From: Dongia rigui
GTDB taxonomy: Bacteria > Pseudomonadota > Alphaproteobacteria > Dongiales > Dongiaceae
Length of the DNA: 64,000 nt
Direction: 5' to 3'
Assembly (NCBI RefSeq): GCF_034044635.1
Contig: NZ_JAXCLX010000005.1
Span: forward strand, 1-64,000
Shown here: piece after piece, positions 18,260-28,270 of the stretch
Layout of the letters: every line of letters begins with the position of its first letter
How positions within the stretch are numbered: the first letter of the stretch is position 1
Notes under the pieces: model-generated
Seen by the model: only the letters and a program-made list of their open reading frames with translations
Databases searched by the model: none
What the model was told of the DNA's origin: nothing
Position numbers and translations under genes: made by a program

Positions 18260-19273
18260 ATGAGTGGCGTCAAGCAGTTCACGGTGACCGCGTCCGACGG
18301 CGACCAACGCCTCGACCGCTGGTTCAAGAAGAAGTTTCCGCATCTCACCCATGGCCGGCTGGAAAAGCTGCTGCGCAAGGGCGAAGTGCGCGTCGACGGC
18401 AAGCGCGCCAAATCCGCTGATCGTCTCGAGGCCGGCATGGTCGTGCGCGTCCCGCCCTTGGGCGACGCCAATGAGCCGCGCCCCGATCTCGATGAGCCGA
18501 GAGGCCCCAAGCCCATCACCGAGAAAGAGGCGGAGGCGCTGCGCAAGACGGTGCTCTTCAAGGATGCAGATGTCATCGTCATCAACAAGCCGGCGGGCCT
18601 TGCCGTCCAAGGCGGCACCGGCCTTGATACCAATATCGATGCCATGCTCGATGCGCTGCAATTCGATGCCGAGGAACGGCCGCGTCTGGTGCACCGCCTC
18701 GACCGCGACACCTCCGGCTGTCTCGTGCTGGCGCGCAGCCAGGCTGCGGCCAGGAAGCTCACGGCGGCGTTCAAGGACAAGACGGCGCGGAAGATCTATT
18801 GGGCTGTCACGGTCGGTGCCCCGAAGATGAACGAGGGCAAGATCGACGCGCCTTTGGCCAAGCAAAGTGTCGCCGCCGTCGGCCGCCGCGCCGCCGAGCG
18901 CGTGCAGATCGACGAGGAAGACGGCAAGAAGGCCGTCACCTATTACGCCGTCGTCGAGCGCGCCCATGACAAGGCCGCCTGGCTTGCCTTGATGCCGCTC
19001 ACCGGCCGCACGCACCAGCTGCGCGCCCATTGCGTGGCATTGGGCACGCCGATCCTGGGCGACGGCAAATATGCCGGCGCCAAGGCTTACTTCGCGCGCG
19101 AATCCCTCCACAACCAGCTGCATCTGCACGCCCGGTCGATCCGCATTCCGCACCCCACCCGCGGCATCATCAATGTGACGGCGCCGCTGCCGCCACATAT
19201 GCAGAAGACCTGGAAGTTCTTCGAATTCGCCGACGAGCCGGATCACGATCCGTTTGCTGGCCTCGACATCTGA
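18260..19273 (+). CDS. rluC: 23S rRNA pseudouridine synthase, RluA/RluC family
   Basis: The 337-residue protein has an N-terminal S4 RNA-binding domain (about 14-65, with LEKLLRKGEVRVDGKRA) and the RluA catalytic domain with RLVHRLDRDTSG, where Asp148 is the catalytic Asp. GRTHQLRAHC lies near residue 250. RluC makes pseudouridines 955, 2504 and 2580 in E. coli 23S rRNA; RluC is preferred over RluD because of the overall layout and its pairing with a HAD gene, as in other alphaproteobacteria. It begins 25 bp after the previous gene and ends 2 bp before the next. Confidence 0.88.
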   Translation: MSGVKQFTVTASDGDQRLDRWFKKKFPHLTHGRLEKLLRKGEVRVDGKRAKSADRLEAGMVVRVPPLGDANEPRPDLDEPRGPKPITEKEAEALRKTVLFKDADVIVINKPAGLAVQGGTGLDTNIDAMLDALQFDAEERPRLVHRLDRDTSGCLVLARSQAAARKLTAAFKDKTARKIYWAVTVGAPKMNEGKIDAPLAKQSVAAVGRRAAERVQIDEEDGKKAVTYYAVVERAHDKAAWLALMPLTGRTHQLRAHCVALGTPILGDGKYAGAKAYFARESLHNQLHLHARSIRIPHPTRGIINVTAPLPPHMQKTWKFFEFADEPDHDPFAGLDI

Positions 19274-19275
19274 CG

Positions 19276-19965
19276 ATGACCCAGCCGCCGGTCGGCCATT
19301 ACCGCCTCGTCATCTTCGATTGCGACGGCACGCTGGTCGACAGCCAGCACAACATCATCAGCGCCATGCAACAGGCCTTCGGCGCCGCCGGCCGTCCCCT
19401 GCCGACACCGGACGCCATCCGCCGCCAAGTCGGGCTGACGCTCGAGGTGGCGATCGGCCGCATGCTCCCGGAAGCGGATGAGCAGAGCGTGGCGGACCTC
19501 GCCGAAAGCTACCGCGTCGTCGTGCGGGCCTTGCGCGCCGGCGAGGGACTGGCCGAGCCGCTTTATGACGGCATCCGCGATCTCATCCTGGCGCTCGATC
19601 ATCCGGAGATCTTCTTGGGCGTCGCCACGGGCAAGAATCTGGTGGGGTTGGAGCATACACTGGCCCTTCACGGGCTCCGGGAGCGGTTTCATACCCTGCA
19701 GACGGCCGATCGGGCCCTTTCCAAGCCACACCCGGACATGATTCACCGCGCTATGGCGGAAACCGCCTGCGAACCGGCCCAGACGGTGATGATCGGCGAT
19801 ACCAGCTTCGACATGGAAATGGCCCGGGCGGCCGGCGCCACGGCCATCGGCGTCTCCTGGGGCTATCACCCGGAAGATGAACTCATGGAAGCGGGCGCCC
19901 ATGTCGTCCTCGCCCATCCCGGCGAGTTGATCCCCCATTTGCAAAGCCTTTCGGCCAACCGCTAA
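19276..19965 (+). CDS. HAD-family phosphatase (phosphoglycolate phosphatase-like)
   Basis: The 229-residue HAD subfamily IA hydrolase shows motif I DCDGTLVDS with nucleophile Asp15 and acid/base Asp17, motif II in FLGVATGKN, motif III Lys in SKPHPDM and motif IV GDTSFDMEMARAAG. The helical cap between residues 20 and 90 suits small phosphorylated substrates. ATG 19276 is used, 2 bp after the rluC stop; the upstream continuation of the frame lies inside rluC. It may act on phosphoglycolate or a nucleotide; the substrate is not determinable. Confidence 0.88.
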   Translation: MTQPPVGHYRLVIFDCDGTLVDSQHNIISAMQQAFGAAGRPLPTPDAIRRQVGLTLEVAIGRMLPEADEQSVADLAESYRVVVRALRAGEGLAEPLYDGIRDLILALDHPEIFLGVATGKNLVGLEHTLALHGLRERFHTLQTADRALSKPHPDMIHRAMAETACEPAQTVMIGDTSFDMEMARAAGATAIGVSWGYHPEDELMEAGAHVVLAHPGELIPHLQSLSANR

Positions 19966-19968
19966 AAT

Positions 19969-19991
19969 CCCTGCCGGGTTGCCGGGCAGGG
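19969..19991 (+). terminator. Weak hairpin after the HAD gene
   Basis: CCCTGCC (19969-19975) pairs with GGCAGGG (19985-19991) around a 9-base loop, directly after the HAD phosphatase stop. The following bases have only short T-runs, so termination is likely partial. It separates the rluC-HAD pair from the asmA-like gene. Confidence 0.35.
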
Positions 19992-20039
19992 CAGATTTCG
20001 CCTTATCCCCAGCACCACTGAATAGGCGGAGAGAAGCCA

Positions 20040-22109
20040 ATGCGGCTCAAGACAATCCTGGCCGGTTTGCTGATGCTGGCGGTGGGCCTGGCGGCGACGC
20101 TCGTCGCCATCGTCAAATCGACCGATTTCAACGCCTATAAGGACCTGATTGCCGCGCAGGTCAAATCCGCCACGGGCCGCGATTTGGTGCTGGCCGGCAA
20201 TGTCGAGCTGGGCATCTCGCTTACCCCCACGCTCAGCATCAATCAGGTCACCTTCCGCAACGCCGATTGGGGCACCGAGCCGGCGATGCTGAAATTCGAC
20301 AAGCTACAGGCGGAGATCCAGCTGCTGCCGCTGCTCTCCAACGAAATCGTCATCAACAAGATCGTCCTCAGCGACGCCGATGTGCTGCTGGAGACCAATG
20401 CGGAGGGTGTCGGCAATTGGGTGATGACGACGGGCGGGCAAAGTGGCTCGGCGCCGTTGCCGCATGTCGGCCAGGTCCAGATCGAGCGGTTGAAGATCCG
20501 CTATCATGAAGGCGAAAGCGGCTTCAGCCGCGAACTCAACATCGACAGCCTCACCGCCAAGACGACCGGGCCGGGGGCGCCGATCGATTTGGCCTTGAAG
20601 GCCGCGATGGCGGGCGAGACGCTGACCCTCGAAGGCCAGATAGGCGCTCTGCGCCAATTCACCCAAGGTCCGCTGCCGCTCGAACTCAAAGGCAGCGTCA
20701 ACACGGTCGCCTTCACGATCGACGGCCAGATTGCCGATCCGGCGCAATTCGAAGGCATCGATGTCGACCTGTCACTCGCATCCGACAGCCAGGTGAAATT
20801 CGGCGAATTCAAGCTGCCGGGCACAGGTCCCTACCGGGTCGCCGGCCATCTCACCGGGGCCAAGGGGCAGTACAAGCTCTCGACCGCCAGCGGCCGTGTC
20901 GGCGACAGCGACTTCACCGGCGATCTCGCCTACAGCCGCGGCGAGGCGCGGCCCCTGATCGACCTCAAGCTCGCCTCGACCCATCTGAACAGCAAGGATT
21001 TCGGCCTCGAACCCGTCCTTTCCGGCCCAGATAATGGTCCCAAGGACGGCCGCGCCTTCTCTGCCGAGCCCTGGGACATTCCGCAACTCAACATGCTGGA
21101 TGCGGATGTCATTTGGACCGCGCAGGAATTCTCGCATGGCCCCTATCCGTTGAAGAATGCGAGCATCGAACTGCATTTGCGCGATGGCAAGCTGACGCTC
21201 ACCAACGTCACCGGCAACCTGGTCGATGGTCGCTTCTCGGCCGGCGGCACACTCGACACCATGCAGTCGCCGGCACCCCTGGTGGCGCGCATGCGCGCCG
21301 ACGACGTGGCGGCCGCACCGTTGCTGGAGACCATGGGGCTTGCCGGTGTGCTGCAGGCCAAGAACGCCAATCTTGAGGTCGAAGTGGCGGGGCCGGCATC
21401 TTCCTTGCGCAACCTGCTGGGCGGTGCCAATGGCAATGTCCTGTTCGAAACCGGGGCAGGACGATTGCAGAATGATTTCGTGCGCCTGCTCTTTGCCAAT
21501 CTCTTCAGCGTCATCTCGGTCGGTGGCAGCGGCGATGCCTCCGCGGTCAATTGCCTGGTGACCCGCTTCGACATCAAGAACGGCGTCGCCACCTCGCGCG
21601 GGCTGGTGCTGGATACGCCGGGCGCCACGGTTCTCGGCTCCGGCAATATTGATCTGCGCAACGAGCGCCTCGATCTCCATCTCGACACCCAGTCGAAACA
21701 GATCAACCTCGCTAACCTCGCGGTACCGATGAATGTCGGCGGCTCTTTGTCCAAGCCCAGTGTCACGCCCGACGCCATCGGCACGGTCGAAAACACGGCG
21801 GGTTTTGCGACACGGGCCGCCAATTTCGCCACCTTCGGCGCGCTGGAGGCGGTGACCGGCCTGGGGCAGAGCCAGGACCTCGGCCCCAACCCTTGCCGCA
21901 CGGCACTCGACGCCGGCCAAAAGGCGGGGAAATCGGCGACGCCTGCCGAGAAGATCAAGAATGGTGCCGGACAGGTCATCGAAGGTGTCGGCGATGGCGC
22001 CGGGCAGGTGATCGAAGGCGTCGGTGACGGTGCCAAGAAGATCGGCAAGGAAACGGGCAAGGCGCTGGAATCGATCGGCGACGGCATCAACAATATCTTT
22101 GGGAACTGA
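20040..22109 (+). CDS. AsmA-family inner-membrane protein
   Basis: The 689-residue protein has an N-terminal membrane helix (about 5-25) followed by AsmA landmarks: DLVLAGNVELGISLTPTLSI and FRNADWG. The C-terminal AsmA-like part (about 400-620) contains FETGAGRLQNDFVRLLFANL. AsmA-like proteins are relatives of chorein-type lipid bridges and influence outer-membrane lipid transport. The last 60 residues form a low-complexity tail with two copies of GAGQVIEGVGD and further GDG units. A GGCGGAGAGAAG site precedes the ATG; the stop is 2 bp from the next gene. Confidence 0.88.
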   Translation: MRLKTILAGLLMLAVGLAATLVAIVKSTDFNAYKDLIAAQVKSATGRDLVLAGNVELGISLTPTLSINQVTFRNADWGTEPAMLKFDKLQAEIQLLPLLSNEIVINKIVLSDADVLLETNAEGVGNWVMTTGGQSGSAPLPHVGQVQIERLKIRYHEGESGFSRELNIDSLTAKTTGPGAPIDLALKAAMAGETLTLEGQIGALRQFTQGPLPLELKGSVNTVAFTIDGQIADPAQFEGIDVDLSLASDSQVKFGEFKLPGTGPYRVAGHLTGAKGQYKLSTASGRVGDSDFTGDLAYSRGEARPLIDLKLASTHLNSKDFGLEPVLSGPDNGPKDGRAFSAEPWDIPQLNMLDADVIWTAQEFSHGPYPLKNASIELHLRDGKLTLTNVTGNLVDGRFSAGGTLDTMQSPAPLVARMRADDVAAAPLLETMGLAGVLQAKNANLEVEVAGPASSLRNLLGGANGNVLFETGAGRLQNDFVRLLFANLFSVISVGGSGDASAVNCLVTRFDIKNGVATSRGLVLDTPGATVLGSGNIDLRNERLDLHLDTQSKQINLANLAVPMNVGGSLSKPSVTPDAIGTVENTAGFATRAANFATFGALEAVTGLGQSQDLGPNPCRTALDAGQKAGKSATPAEKIKNGAGQVIEGVGDGAGQVIEGVGDGAKKIGKETGKALESIGDGINNIFGN
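21963..22036 (+). repeat. Short in-frame tandem repeat in the asmA-like gene
   Basis: Two adjacent 33-bp units encode GAGQVIEGVGD twice, followed by a partial third unit (GAKKIGKE). The units differ mostly at synonymous positions, so the peptide repeat is older than a very recent slippage event. It encodes a glycine-rich amphipathic C-terminal tail. Confidence 0.65.
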
Positions 22110-22111
22110 GC

Positions 22112-22825
22112 ATGCAGAATGCGGCGCCGCGGCGCTTCTATAAGACAGTCGCCGCCACAAAGGGCACCGACGGCTGGAACGTGACGCTGGACGGCAAGCT
22201 GCTGCGCTCGCCGGCCAAGAAGGAATTCAACCTGCCGACGGCCGGCCTCGCGCATGCCATCGCCGCCGAATGGGATGCCCAGACCGAACATGTGCGCCCC
22301 TTGGCTATGCCGCTGATGCAACTGGCGGCAACGGCAATCGACCGCATGGGAGCTGACCGGGCGCGCATCGTTGCCGAACTCGCCGGCTATGCCGGGACCG
22401 ATCTGGTTTGCTACCGCGCGAGCGAACCACCCAGCCTGGTGGAGCGCGAGGCGCAAGCCTGGGATCCACTGCTCGCTTGGCTGCGCCGCCGCTATGACGT
22501 TTCCTTGGTGACCACCAGCGGCATCGTCGCCGTGGCGCAACCGCCGGCGACGATGGAAGCGCTAACAAAGGTGATCGGCGGCCATGATGACTTCGCCTTG
22601 GCAGCCCTCGCGACGCTGATTCAGACGGCCGGCTCGGTGATCATCGGCCTTGCGGTAGCTGAGGGCGAGATTACGGCCGAGCAAGGCGCCCATGCCGCAC
22701 AGATTGACGAGCTTTATCAGACGGAACGCTGGGGCGAAGACAAGGAAGCCGTGGACCGGCGCGTGGCGCAGCTGGCGGAAATGGTGGCAGCTCGGCGCTT
22801 TCTTGATCTCCTGACTCAGGAATAG
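22112..22825 (+). CDS. ATP12-family F1-ATPase assembly chaperone
   Basis: The 237-residue protein matches the ATP12 family: [20 protein letters not shown] near the start, [26 protein letters not shown] near residues 49-57, and DLVCYRA around 93-99, then [15 protein letters not shown]12 binds the F1 alpha subunit during ATP synthase assembly in mitochondria and alphaproteobacteria. It begins 2 bp after asmA. Its presence is a lineage marker for alphaproteobacteria. Confidence 0.92.
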   Translation: MQNAAPRRFYKTVAATKGTDGWNVTLDGKLLRSPAKKEFNLPTAGLAHAIAAEWDAQTEHVRPLAMPLMQLAATAIDRMGADRARIVAELAGYAGTDLVCYRASEPPSLVEREAQAWDPLLAWLRRRYDVSLVTTSGIVAVAQPPATMEALTKVIGGHDDFALAALATLIQTAGSVIIGLAVAEGEITAEQGAHAAQIDELYQTERWGEDKEAVDRRVAQLAEMVAARRFLDLLTQE

Positions 22826-22952
22826 GCGCGTTTTCCGCGCATTATTCTGCGCTTCTTCCTTGGGTTCACGAAATCTTCGTGCTATCCAGATTGCGCTTTT
22901 CGCACCTGCGGAAAAACGGCGGGGCGATCTCTTTTGTTCGGGGGGCTGGTCC

Positions 22953-24485
22953 ATGCAGGAAATCCTGAAACAGCTGGAAGAGAAACGCGCCGCGGCGCGG
23001 GCGGGTGGCGGCAAGAAGCGCGTCGAGGCGCAGCATGCCAAGGGCCGTCTGACAGCGCGTGAGCGTATCGAGCTGCTGCTCGACCCGGATTCCTTCGAAG
23101 AATGGGATATGTTCGTCGAGCATCGCTGCCATGATTTCGGCATGGGGGCGCAGCGCGTGCCGGGTGATGGTGTCGTCACCGGTTATGGCACCATCAATGG
23201 CCGCCTCGTCTTCGTCTTCAGCCAGGATTTCACCGTCTTCGGCGGCTCGCTCTCCGAGGCCCATGCCGAGAAGATCTGCAAGGTGATGGAGCAGGCGATC
23301 CGCGTCGGCGCCCCCGTCATCGGCATCAACGATTCCGGTGGCGCCCGCATCCAGGAAGGTGTGGCGTCACTCGCCGGTTATGCCGAGGTTTTCCAGCGCA
23401 ACATCATGGCGTCGGGCGTCGTGCCGCAGATCAGCGTCATCATGGGGCCTTGCGCCGGTGGTGCGGTCTATTCGCCGGCCATGACCGACTTCATCTTCAT
23501 GGTGAAGGACAGTTCCTACATGTTCGTGACGGGTCCCGATGTGGTGAAGACCGTGACGCATGAAAACGTCACCTTCGAACAGCTGGGCGGTGCGCTGACG
23601 CACAGCCAGAAATCCGGCGTTGCCGATCTCGCTTTCGAGAACGATGTCGAGGCACTCTTGGAAGTGCGTCGCTTCGTCGACATGCTGCCGGCCTCGAACC
23701 GCGCCAAAGCACCGCAGCGCCCGTCGCCCGACCCCATCGATCGTGATGAGCTGTCCTTGGATACGCTCATTCCGGCCAATCCCAACAAGCCTTATGACAT
23801 GAAGGAGCTCATCACCAAGGTGGTGGATGAGGGTGACTTCTTCGAATTGCAGCCGAATTTTGCGCGCAATATCTTGACCGGCTTTGCCCGCATGGGCGGC
23901 GAAACCGTGGGCATCGTCGCCAACCAGCCGATGGTCTTGGCCGGTTGCCTGGACATCGATTCATCCCGGAAAGCCGCGCGTTTTGTGCGCTTCTGCGATT
24001 GTTTCGAGATTCCCATCGTGACCTTCGTCGATGTGCCGGGTTTCCTCCCCGGCACCACGCAGGAACACGGCGCCATCATCAAACACGGCGCCAAGCTGCT
24101 CTTTGCCTATGGCGAGGCAACGGTGCCGAAAGTCACGGTCATCACACGCAAGGCTTATGGCGGTGCCTATGACGTCATGAGCTCGAAGCACTTGCGCGGC
24201 GACGTCAACTTCGCCTGGCCGACGGCAGAGATCGCCGTGATGGGCCCGAAGGGTGCCGTCGAAATCATCTTCCGCGCCGATATCGGCGACAGCGCCAAGA
24301 TCGCCGAGCGGACCGAGGAGTACCGCCAGAAATTCGCCACTCCCTTCGTGGCTGGTGCCCGCGGCTTCATCGACGACGTCATCATGCCGCATTCGACGCG
24401 CAAACGCATTTGCCGCTCGCTGGCCATGCTCAGGGATAAGAAAATCGAGAATCCCTGGAAGAAGCACGACAACATCCCGCTTTGA
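22953..24485 (+). CDS. pccB: Propionyl-CoA carboxylase beta subunit (carboxyltransferase)
   Basis: The subunit transfers CO2 from carboxybiotin to propionyl-CoA, forming methylmalonyl-CoA. The 510 residues hold the two crotonase-fold halves: [16 protein letters not shown] and [16 protein letters not shown] in the first, [14 protein letters not shown] and [14 protein letters not shown] in the second. The frame is open 31 codons further upstream, but ATG 22953 gives the family N-terminus [15 protein letters not shown]. It is followed by pccA; the 127-bp upstream gap probably holds the promoter. The sequence favours propionyl-CoA over methylcrotonyl-CoA. Confidence 0.93.
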   Translation: MQEILKQLEEKRAAARAGGGKKRVEAQHAKGRLTARERIELLLDPDSFEEWDMFVEHRCHDFGMGAQRVPGDGVVTGYGTINGRLVFVFSQDFTVFGGSLSEAHAEKICKVMEQAIRVGAPVIGINDSGGARIQEGVASLAGYAEVFQRNIMASGVVPQISVIMGPCAGGAVYSPAMTDFIFMVKDSSYMFVTGPDVVKTVTHENVTFEQLGGALTHSQKSGVADLAFENDVEALLEVRRFVDMLPASNRAKAPQRPSPDPIDRDELSLDTLIPANPNKPYDMKELITKVVDEGDFFELQPNFARNILTGFARMGGETVGIVANQPMVLAGCLDIDSSRKAARFVRFCDCFEIPIVTFVDVPGFLPGTTQEHGAIIKHGAKLLFAYGEATVPKVTVITRKAYGGAYDVMSSKHLRGDVNFAWPTAEIAVMGPKGAVEIIFRADIGDSAKIAERTEEYRQKFATPFVAGARGFIDDVIMPHSTRKRICRSLAMLRDKKIENPWKKHDNIPL

Positions 24486-24528
24486 TGAGCCGGATTAGAG
24501 TGGGTGGGGGAGAGCGGGAAAATTGAGC

Positions 24529-26514
24529 ATGTTCAAAAAGATCCTGATTGCCAATCGCGGTGAGATCGCCTGCCGCGTCATCAAGACCGCCAAGGCCATG
24601 GGCATCAAGACTGTGGCTGTTTACTCAGAGGCCGATGCCGACGCACTCCATGTGCGCATGGCCGATGAAGCAGTGGCGATCGGCCCGGCAGCGGCGCGCG
24701 ACAGCTATCTCGTCATCGAAAAGATTGTCGAGGCCTGCAAGGCGACCGGCGCGGAGGCGGTCCATCCCGGCTATGGCTTCCTCTCCGAGAACATGAAGTT
24801 CGCCGAAGCCCTGAAGAAGGCGAAGATCACCTTCATCGGCCCCGACCCCCATGCCATCCACGCCATGGGCGACAAGATCGAATCGAAGAAGCTCGCCAAG
24901 GAAGCCGGCGTCAACATGGTGCCGGGCTTCCTCGATGTCATCAAGGACGGCGACCACGCGGTGAAGATCGCCCGCGAGATCGGCTATCCGGTGATGGTGA
25001 AGGCATCCGCCGGTGGTGGCGGCAAGGGCATGCGCGTCGCCTATAACGATGCCGAAACCAAGGACGGCTTCCGCTCGGCGACGGCGGAGGCCAAGGCCAG
25101 CTTCGGCGATGACCGCATCTTCATCGAGAAATTCATCGAAGAACCGCGCCATATCGAGATCCAAGTGCTGGCCGACGGTCATGGCAACTGCCTGTACCTC
25201 GGCGAGCGCGAATGCTCGATCCAGCGCCGGCACCAGAAGGTGATCGAAGAAGCGCCGTCGCCCTTCCTTGATGAAAAGACTCGCGCCGCCATGGGCGAGC
25301 AGGCGGTGGCATTGGCCAAGGCGGTCAAATACAAATCCGCCGGCACGGTCGAGTTCATCGTCGACGGCAAGCGCAATTTCTATTTCCTTGAGATGAACAC
25401 GCGCCTTCAGGTCGAGCATCCAGTGACCGAAATGGTGACCGGCCTCGACCTCGTCGAGCAGATGATCCGTGTCGCTGCCGGTGAAAAGCTCAAACTCAAA
25501 CAGGCGGATGTGAAACTGAAGGGCTGGGCGATCGAGGCCCGCGTCTATGCCGAGGATCCGTTCCGCAACTTCCTGCCTTCGACCGGCCGCCTGGTGCGCT
25601 ACCGCGAGCCGGTGGCGGGGAGTTCCGTGCGTGTCGATTCCGGTGTCTATGAAGGCGCCGAGATCAGCATGTTCTATGACCCGATGATCGCCAAGCTCGT
25701 GGCCTATGGTCCCGACCGCCGCGCGGCGACGCAGACCATGCGCGAGGCGCTGGATGCCTATTATATCCGCGGCCTCAATCACAACATGCCGTTCCTTGCG
25801 GCCTTGCTGGGGCATGAACGGTTCGCTGCCGGCAGGCTCACCACCGGCTTCATCGCCGAAGAGTTTCCGGATGGCTTCCACGGCGTCGAATTGAAACCCG
25901 AAGCCCTTTCCGACCTCGTCGCGGTGGCGGCCGTCATCCATCATCGCTATGAGCTGCGCGCCCATGAACGCGCCCCGCATTTCCAGGCCAATGGCAGTGC
26001 CGTGGCCGGTAAATGGGTGGTGAAGCTGGGGGCGGAGAAGCATGAGGCGACGGTTGCCGAAACCGCGGCAGGTTTTGCCGTGATTGCCGGCAAGACCAGC
26101 CATGAGTTGGTCAGCGACTGGAAGCTCGGCGACGTGCTGTGGCGCGGCCGCATCGACGGGCGCGGCATCACGGTGCAGATCGACCGCGTCGGCACCGGCT
26201 ATCGCCTCACCTATGCCGGTGCGCAAGCCCATGTGCTGGTGCTCAGCCCGCGTGCCGCCGAGCTCGATCGGCACATGCTGGTCAAGCAGCCGCCGGACAT
26301 GTCGAAATTCCTGCTGTCGCCGATGCCCGGTCTCCTGGTTTCGCTGGCGGTGAAGGAAGGCCAGGAAGTGAAGGCCGGCGAAGAACTGTGCGTCGTCGAA
26401 GCGATGAAAATGATGAACATTCTAAAAGCCGAGCGCGACGGCACGGTCGCCAAGATTGCTGCCAAGGCAGGCGACAGCTTGGCCGTCGACCAGGTCATCG
26501 TCGAGTTCGCCTGA
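24529..26514 (+). CDS. pccA: Propionyl-CoA carboxylase alpha subunit (biotin carboxylase + BCCP)
   Basis: Domains in order: biotin carboxylase (1-450) starting MFKKILIANRGEIACRV, with the glycine-rich ATP-grasp loop KASAGGGGKGMR, GERECSIQRRHQKVIEEAPS and MNTRLQVEHPVTEM; the BT linker domain; and a biotinyl domain with EAMKMM, biotin attached to Lys627. At 661 residues it is the usual length. ATG 24529 is chosen over TTG 24523; GGGGGAGAGCGGG lies upstream. The TGA overlaps the acylphosphatase ATG by one base. The epimerase and methylmalonyl-CoA mutase are not in the window. Confidence 0.94.
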   Translation: MFKKILIANRGEIACRVIKTAKAMGIKTVAVYSEADADALHVRMADEAVAIGPAAARDSYLVIEKIVEACKATGAEAVHPGYGFLSENMKFAEALKKAKITFIGPDPHAIHAMGDKIESKKLAKEAGVNMVPGFLDVIKDGDHAVKIAREIGYPVMVKASAGGGGKGMRVAYNDAETKDGFRSATAEAKASFGDDRIFIEKFIEEPRHIEIQVLADGHGNCLYLGERECSIQRRHQKVIEEAPSPFLDEKTRAAMGEQAVALAKAVKYKSAGTVEFIVDGKRNFYFLEMNTRLQVEHPVTEMVTGLDLVEQMIRVAAGEKLKLKQADVKLKGWAIEARVYAEDPFRNFLPSTGRLVRYREPVAGSSVRVDSGVYEGAEISMFYDPMIAKLVAYGPDRRAATQTMREALDAYYIRGLNHNMPFLAALLGHERFAAGRLTTGFIAEEFPDGFHGVELKPEALSDLVAVAAVIHHRYELRAHERAPHFQANGSAVAGKWVVKLGAEKHEATVAETAAGFAVIAGKTSHELVSDWKLGDVLWRGRIDGRGITVQIDRVGTGYRLTYAGAQAHVLVLSPRAAELDRHMLVKQPPDMSKFLLSPMPGLLVSLAVKEGQEVKAGEELCVVEAMKMMNILKAERDGTVAKIAAKAGDSLAVDQVIVEFA

Positions 26515-26795
26515 TGGCCGACACGGCCAAGCTCTGTCGCATCGGCGGCAAGGTGCAGAATGTCTGGTACCGTGCCTGGACCGTCCAGCAGGCAGAGGCG
26601 CGGGGCCTCAACGGCTGGGTGCGCAATCTGTCGAATGGCGATGTCGAGGCCCTCTTTGCCGGCCCCGCCGACAAGGTCGCCGATATGATCGCTGCCTGCC
26701 ATGAGGGCCCCAAAGCCGCGCGCGTGGCGAATGTGGCGGTCGAGGATTTCGCAGGGGACATCCCAGAGGGATTCACGCAAACATCCGACGCCTGA
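26514..26795 (+). CDS. acyP: Acylphosphatase
   Basis: The 93-residue protein has the acylphosphatase fold motifs: the phosphate-binding loop KVQNVWYR with catalytic Arg20, and Asn38 in NGWVRNLSNG. The family normally has Gly where this protein has Asn16 (VQG to VQN). It hydrolyses acyl phosphates such as carbamoyl or acetyl phosphate in vitro. It overlaps the pccA stop by one base (TGATG), so translation is coupled to propionyl-CoA carboxylase; the meaning of this pairing is unknown. Confidence 0.85.
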   Translation: MADTAKLCRIGGKVQNVWYRAWTVQQAEARGLNGWVRNLSNGDVEALFAGPADKVADMIAACHEGPKAARVANVAVEDFAGDIPEGFTQTSDA

Positions 26796-26817
26796 AACTT
26801 TTTCCCGGAGCGTCATC

Positions 26818-27594
26818 ATGGATCTCGGCATCGCCGGCAAACGCGCCCTAATCCTGGGTGCCAGCCAGGGCTTAGGCGCCGCCTCGGCGGCGGCTCTGGC
26901 GGCCGAGGGTGTGGCCGTGACCTTGCTGGCACGCAGTGCCGCCAAGCTGCAGGATCGCGTTGCCGAAATCGCGGCCACGGGCGGCATCGCCATATCGCTG
27001 GTGGCGGATCTCACCCGATCGGCCGATCTTGCCCCCATTCTGGGTGACGCGCTGGGCTATGACATCCTGGTCCTCAATTCCCCGCCGCCGCCGCCGGTCA
27101 AGGCAGGCGCTGTCGACCGTTCCGTCTGGTCGCAGCAATTCGACGCCATGTTCCTCAACCAGATCGACCTCACAGCACATCTGGTGAAGGGCATGACGGG
27201 GCGCGGCTGGGGCCGCATCGTCTCCATCGCTTCGACCAGCGTGCAGGAGCCGATCCCGGGCCTGGTCTATTCCAACGCGCTTCGCGCCGGCCTGCAGGGC
27301 TATCTGAAGTCGCTCAGCGACGAGGTGGCGGCACAGGGTGTTACGGTCAACACGGTGGCGCCAGGCTCCTTCGCCACGGAGCGCACCCATTCGCTCGACG
27401 CCGCTTTCGCCCAGCGTAGCGGCCGCAGCCACGAGGATGTGGCGGCCGAAGGTGCCGCCGGCATCCCCGCGCGCCGCTATGGCGCGCCGGCGGAATTTGG
27501 CGCCATGGTGGCGTTCCTTTGTGGACAGGTCTCGTCCTACACCACCGGCGCCTTCTTCCGCGTCGATGGGGGATCGAGCCGCGGCGGGATCTAG
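26818..27594 (+). CDS. Short-chain dehydrogenase-like protein lacking the active-site Lys
   Basis: This 258-residue Rossmann protein has the cofactor loop [10 protein letters not shown] (13-22), the NNAG-equivalent LNSPPPPPV, a Ser at 139, Tyr151 and [13 protein letters not shown]. In YxxxK the Lys is replaced by Leu155 (YSNALRAG). This matches the divergent BKR-like SDR subgroup, whose members are often annotated as 3-oxoacyl-ACP reductase although the motif is degenerate. It follows acyP by 22 bp and may act on acyl-CoA-like compounds. Its stop overlaps the end of lipB tail to tail by 4 bp. Confidence 0.82.
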   Translation: MDLGIAGKRALILGASQGLGAASAAALAAEGVAVTLLARSAAKLQDRVAEIAATGGIAISLVADLTRSADLAPILGDALGYDILVLNSPPPPPVKAGAVDRSVWSQQFDAMFLNQIDLTAHLVKGMTGRGWGRIVSIASTSVQEPIPGLVYSNALRAGLQGYLKSLSDEVAAQGVTVNTVAPGSFATERTHSLDAAFAQRSGRSHEDVAAEGAAGIPARRYGAPAEFGAMVAFLCGQVSSYTTGAFFRVDGGSSRGGI

Positions 27595-28226
27595 TCCCCG
27601 AACACCTCGCTGAATGCGGCCTTCAGGGCGATATCCAGTTCCGCCATCGTCACCATTTGCCCGAGCTTGGCGAGCGAGGTGACGCCGAAGGCGCTCTCGC
27701 TGATGCCGCAGGGCACGATGCCGCCGAAATGGCTGAGGTCCGGATCGACATTGATGCTGATGCCGTGAAAGCTCACCCAGTGCCGCAGGCGAATGCCGAT
27801 GGCGGCGATCTTGTCCTCCCGCACCCCATCCAACACCCACAGGCCCACACGTCCCTCACGGCGCTCCGCCGTCACATTGAAGCGGGCGAGGGTGCGGATG
27901 ACCCATTCCTCGAGGTCGTGCACGAACTGCCGCACATCGGCGCCGCGCTCCTTCACATTCAGCATCACATAGACCACGCGCTGGCCGGGGCCGTGATAGG
28001 TGAACTGGCCGCCGCGCCCGCTCTCATAGACGGGGAAACGGTCGGGGCTCAGCAGATCGCCGGCCTTGGCGCTGGTGCCGGCGGTGTAAAGGGGCGGATG
28101 CTCCAGCAGCCAGAGGGTCTCCGGCGCGGTTCCGGCCCGAATCTCGGCAGCCCTTTTCTCCATGAATTCGACCGCATCCGGGTAGGGAACGGACAAATCG
28201 CTGATGCGCCATTCTGTTTGCGCCAT
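27591..28226 (-). CDS. lipB: Octanoyl-[acyl-carrier-protein]:protein N-octanoyltransferase
   Basis: LipB moves octanoyl groups from ACP to lipoyl domains, the first step of lipoate synthesis. Visible motifs are [17 protein letters not shown] (70-86), the catalytic Lys139 ([10 protein letters not shown]) and Cys173 (GIVPCGI). From ATG 28226 the protein is 211 residues, within the family range; upstream GTG codons at 28235 and 28232 are alternatives. It is transcribed away from the tRNA-Leu gene. Confidence 0.94.
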   Translation of the reverse strand: MAQTEWRISDLSVPYPDAVEFMEKRAAEIRAGTAPETLWLLEHPPLYTAGTSAKAGDLLSPDRFPVYESGRGGQFTYHGPGQRVVYVMLNVKERGADVRQFVHDLEEWVIRTLARFNVTAERREGRVGLWVLDGVREDKIAAIGIRLRHWVSFHGISINVDPDLSHFGGIVPCGISESAFGVTSLAKLGQMVTMAELDIALKAAFSEVFGD

Positions 28227-28270
28227 TTTCACCACGGCAAGCCCTTTAAATCCTTGGGTTTTTTGTTTGC

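Noticed and set aside
22860-22952. Upstream N-terminal extension of pccB
   Set aside because: Its 31 residues are not in the family; ATG 22953 gives the conserved start.
24625-26274. Open frame of 549 codons antisense to pccA
   Set aside because: Mirror of the biotin carboxylase reading frame; composition and lack of motif show no coding function.
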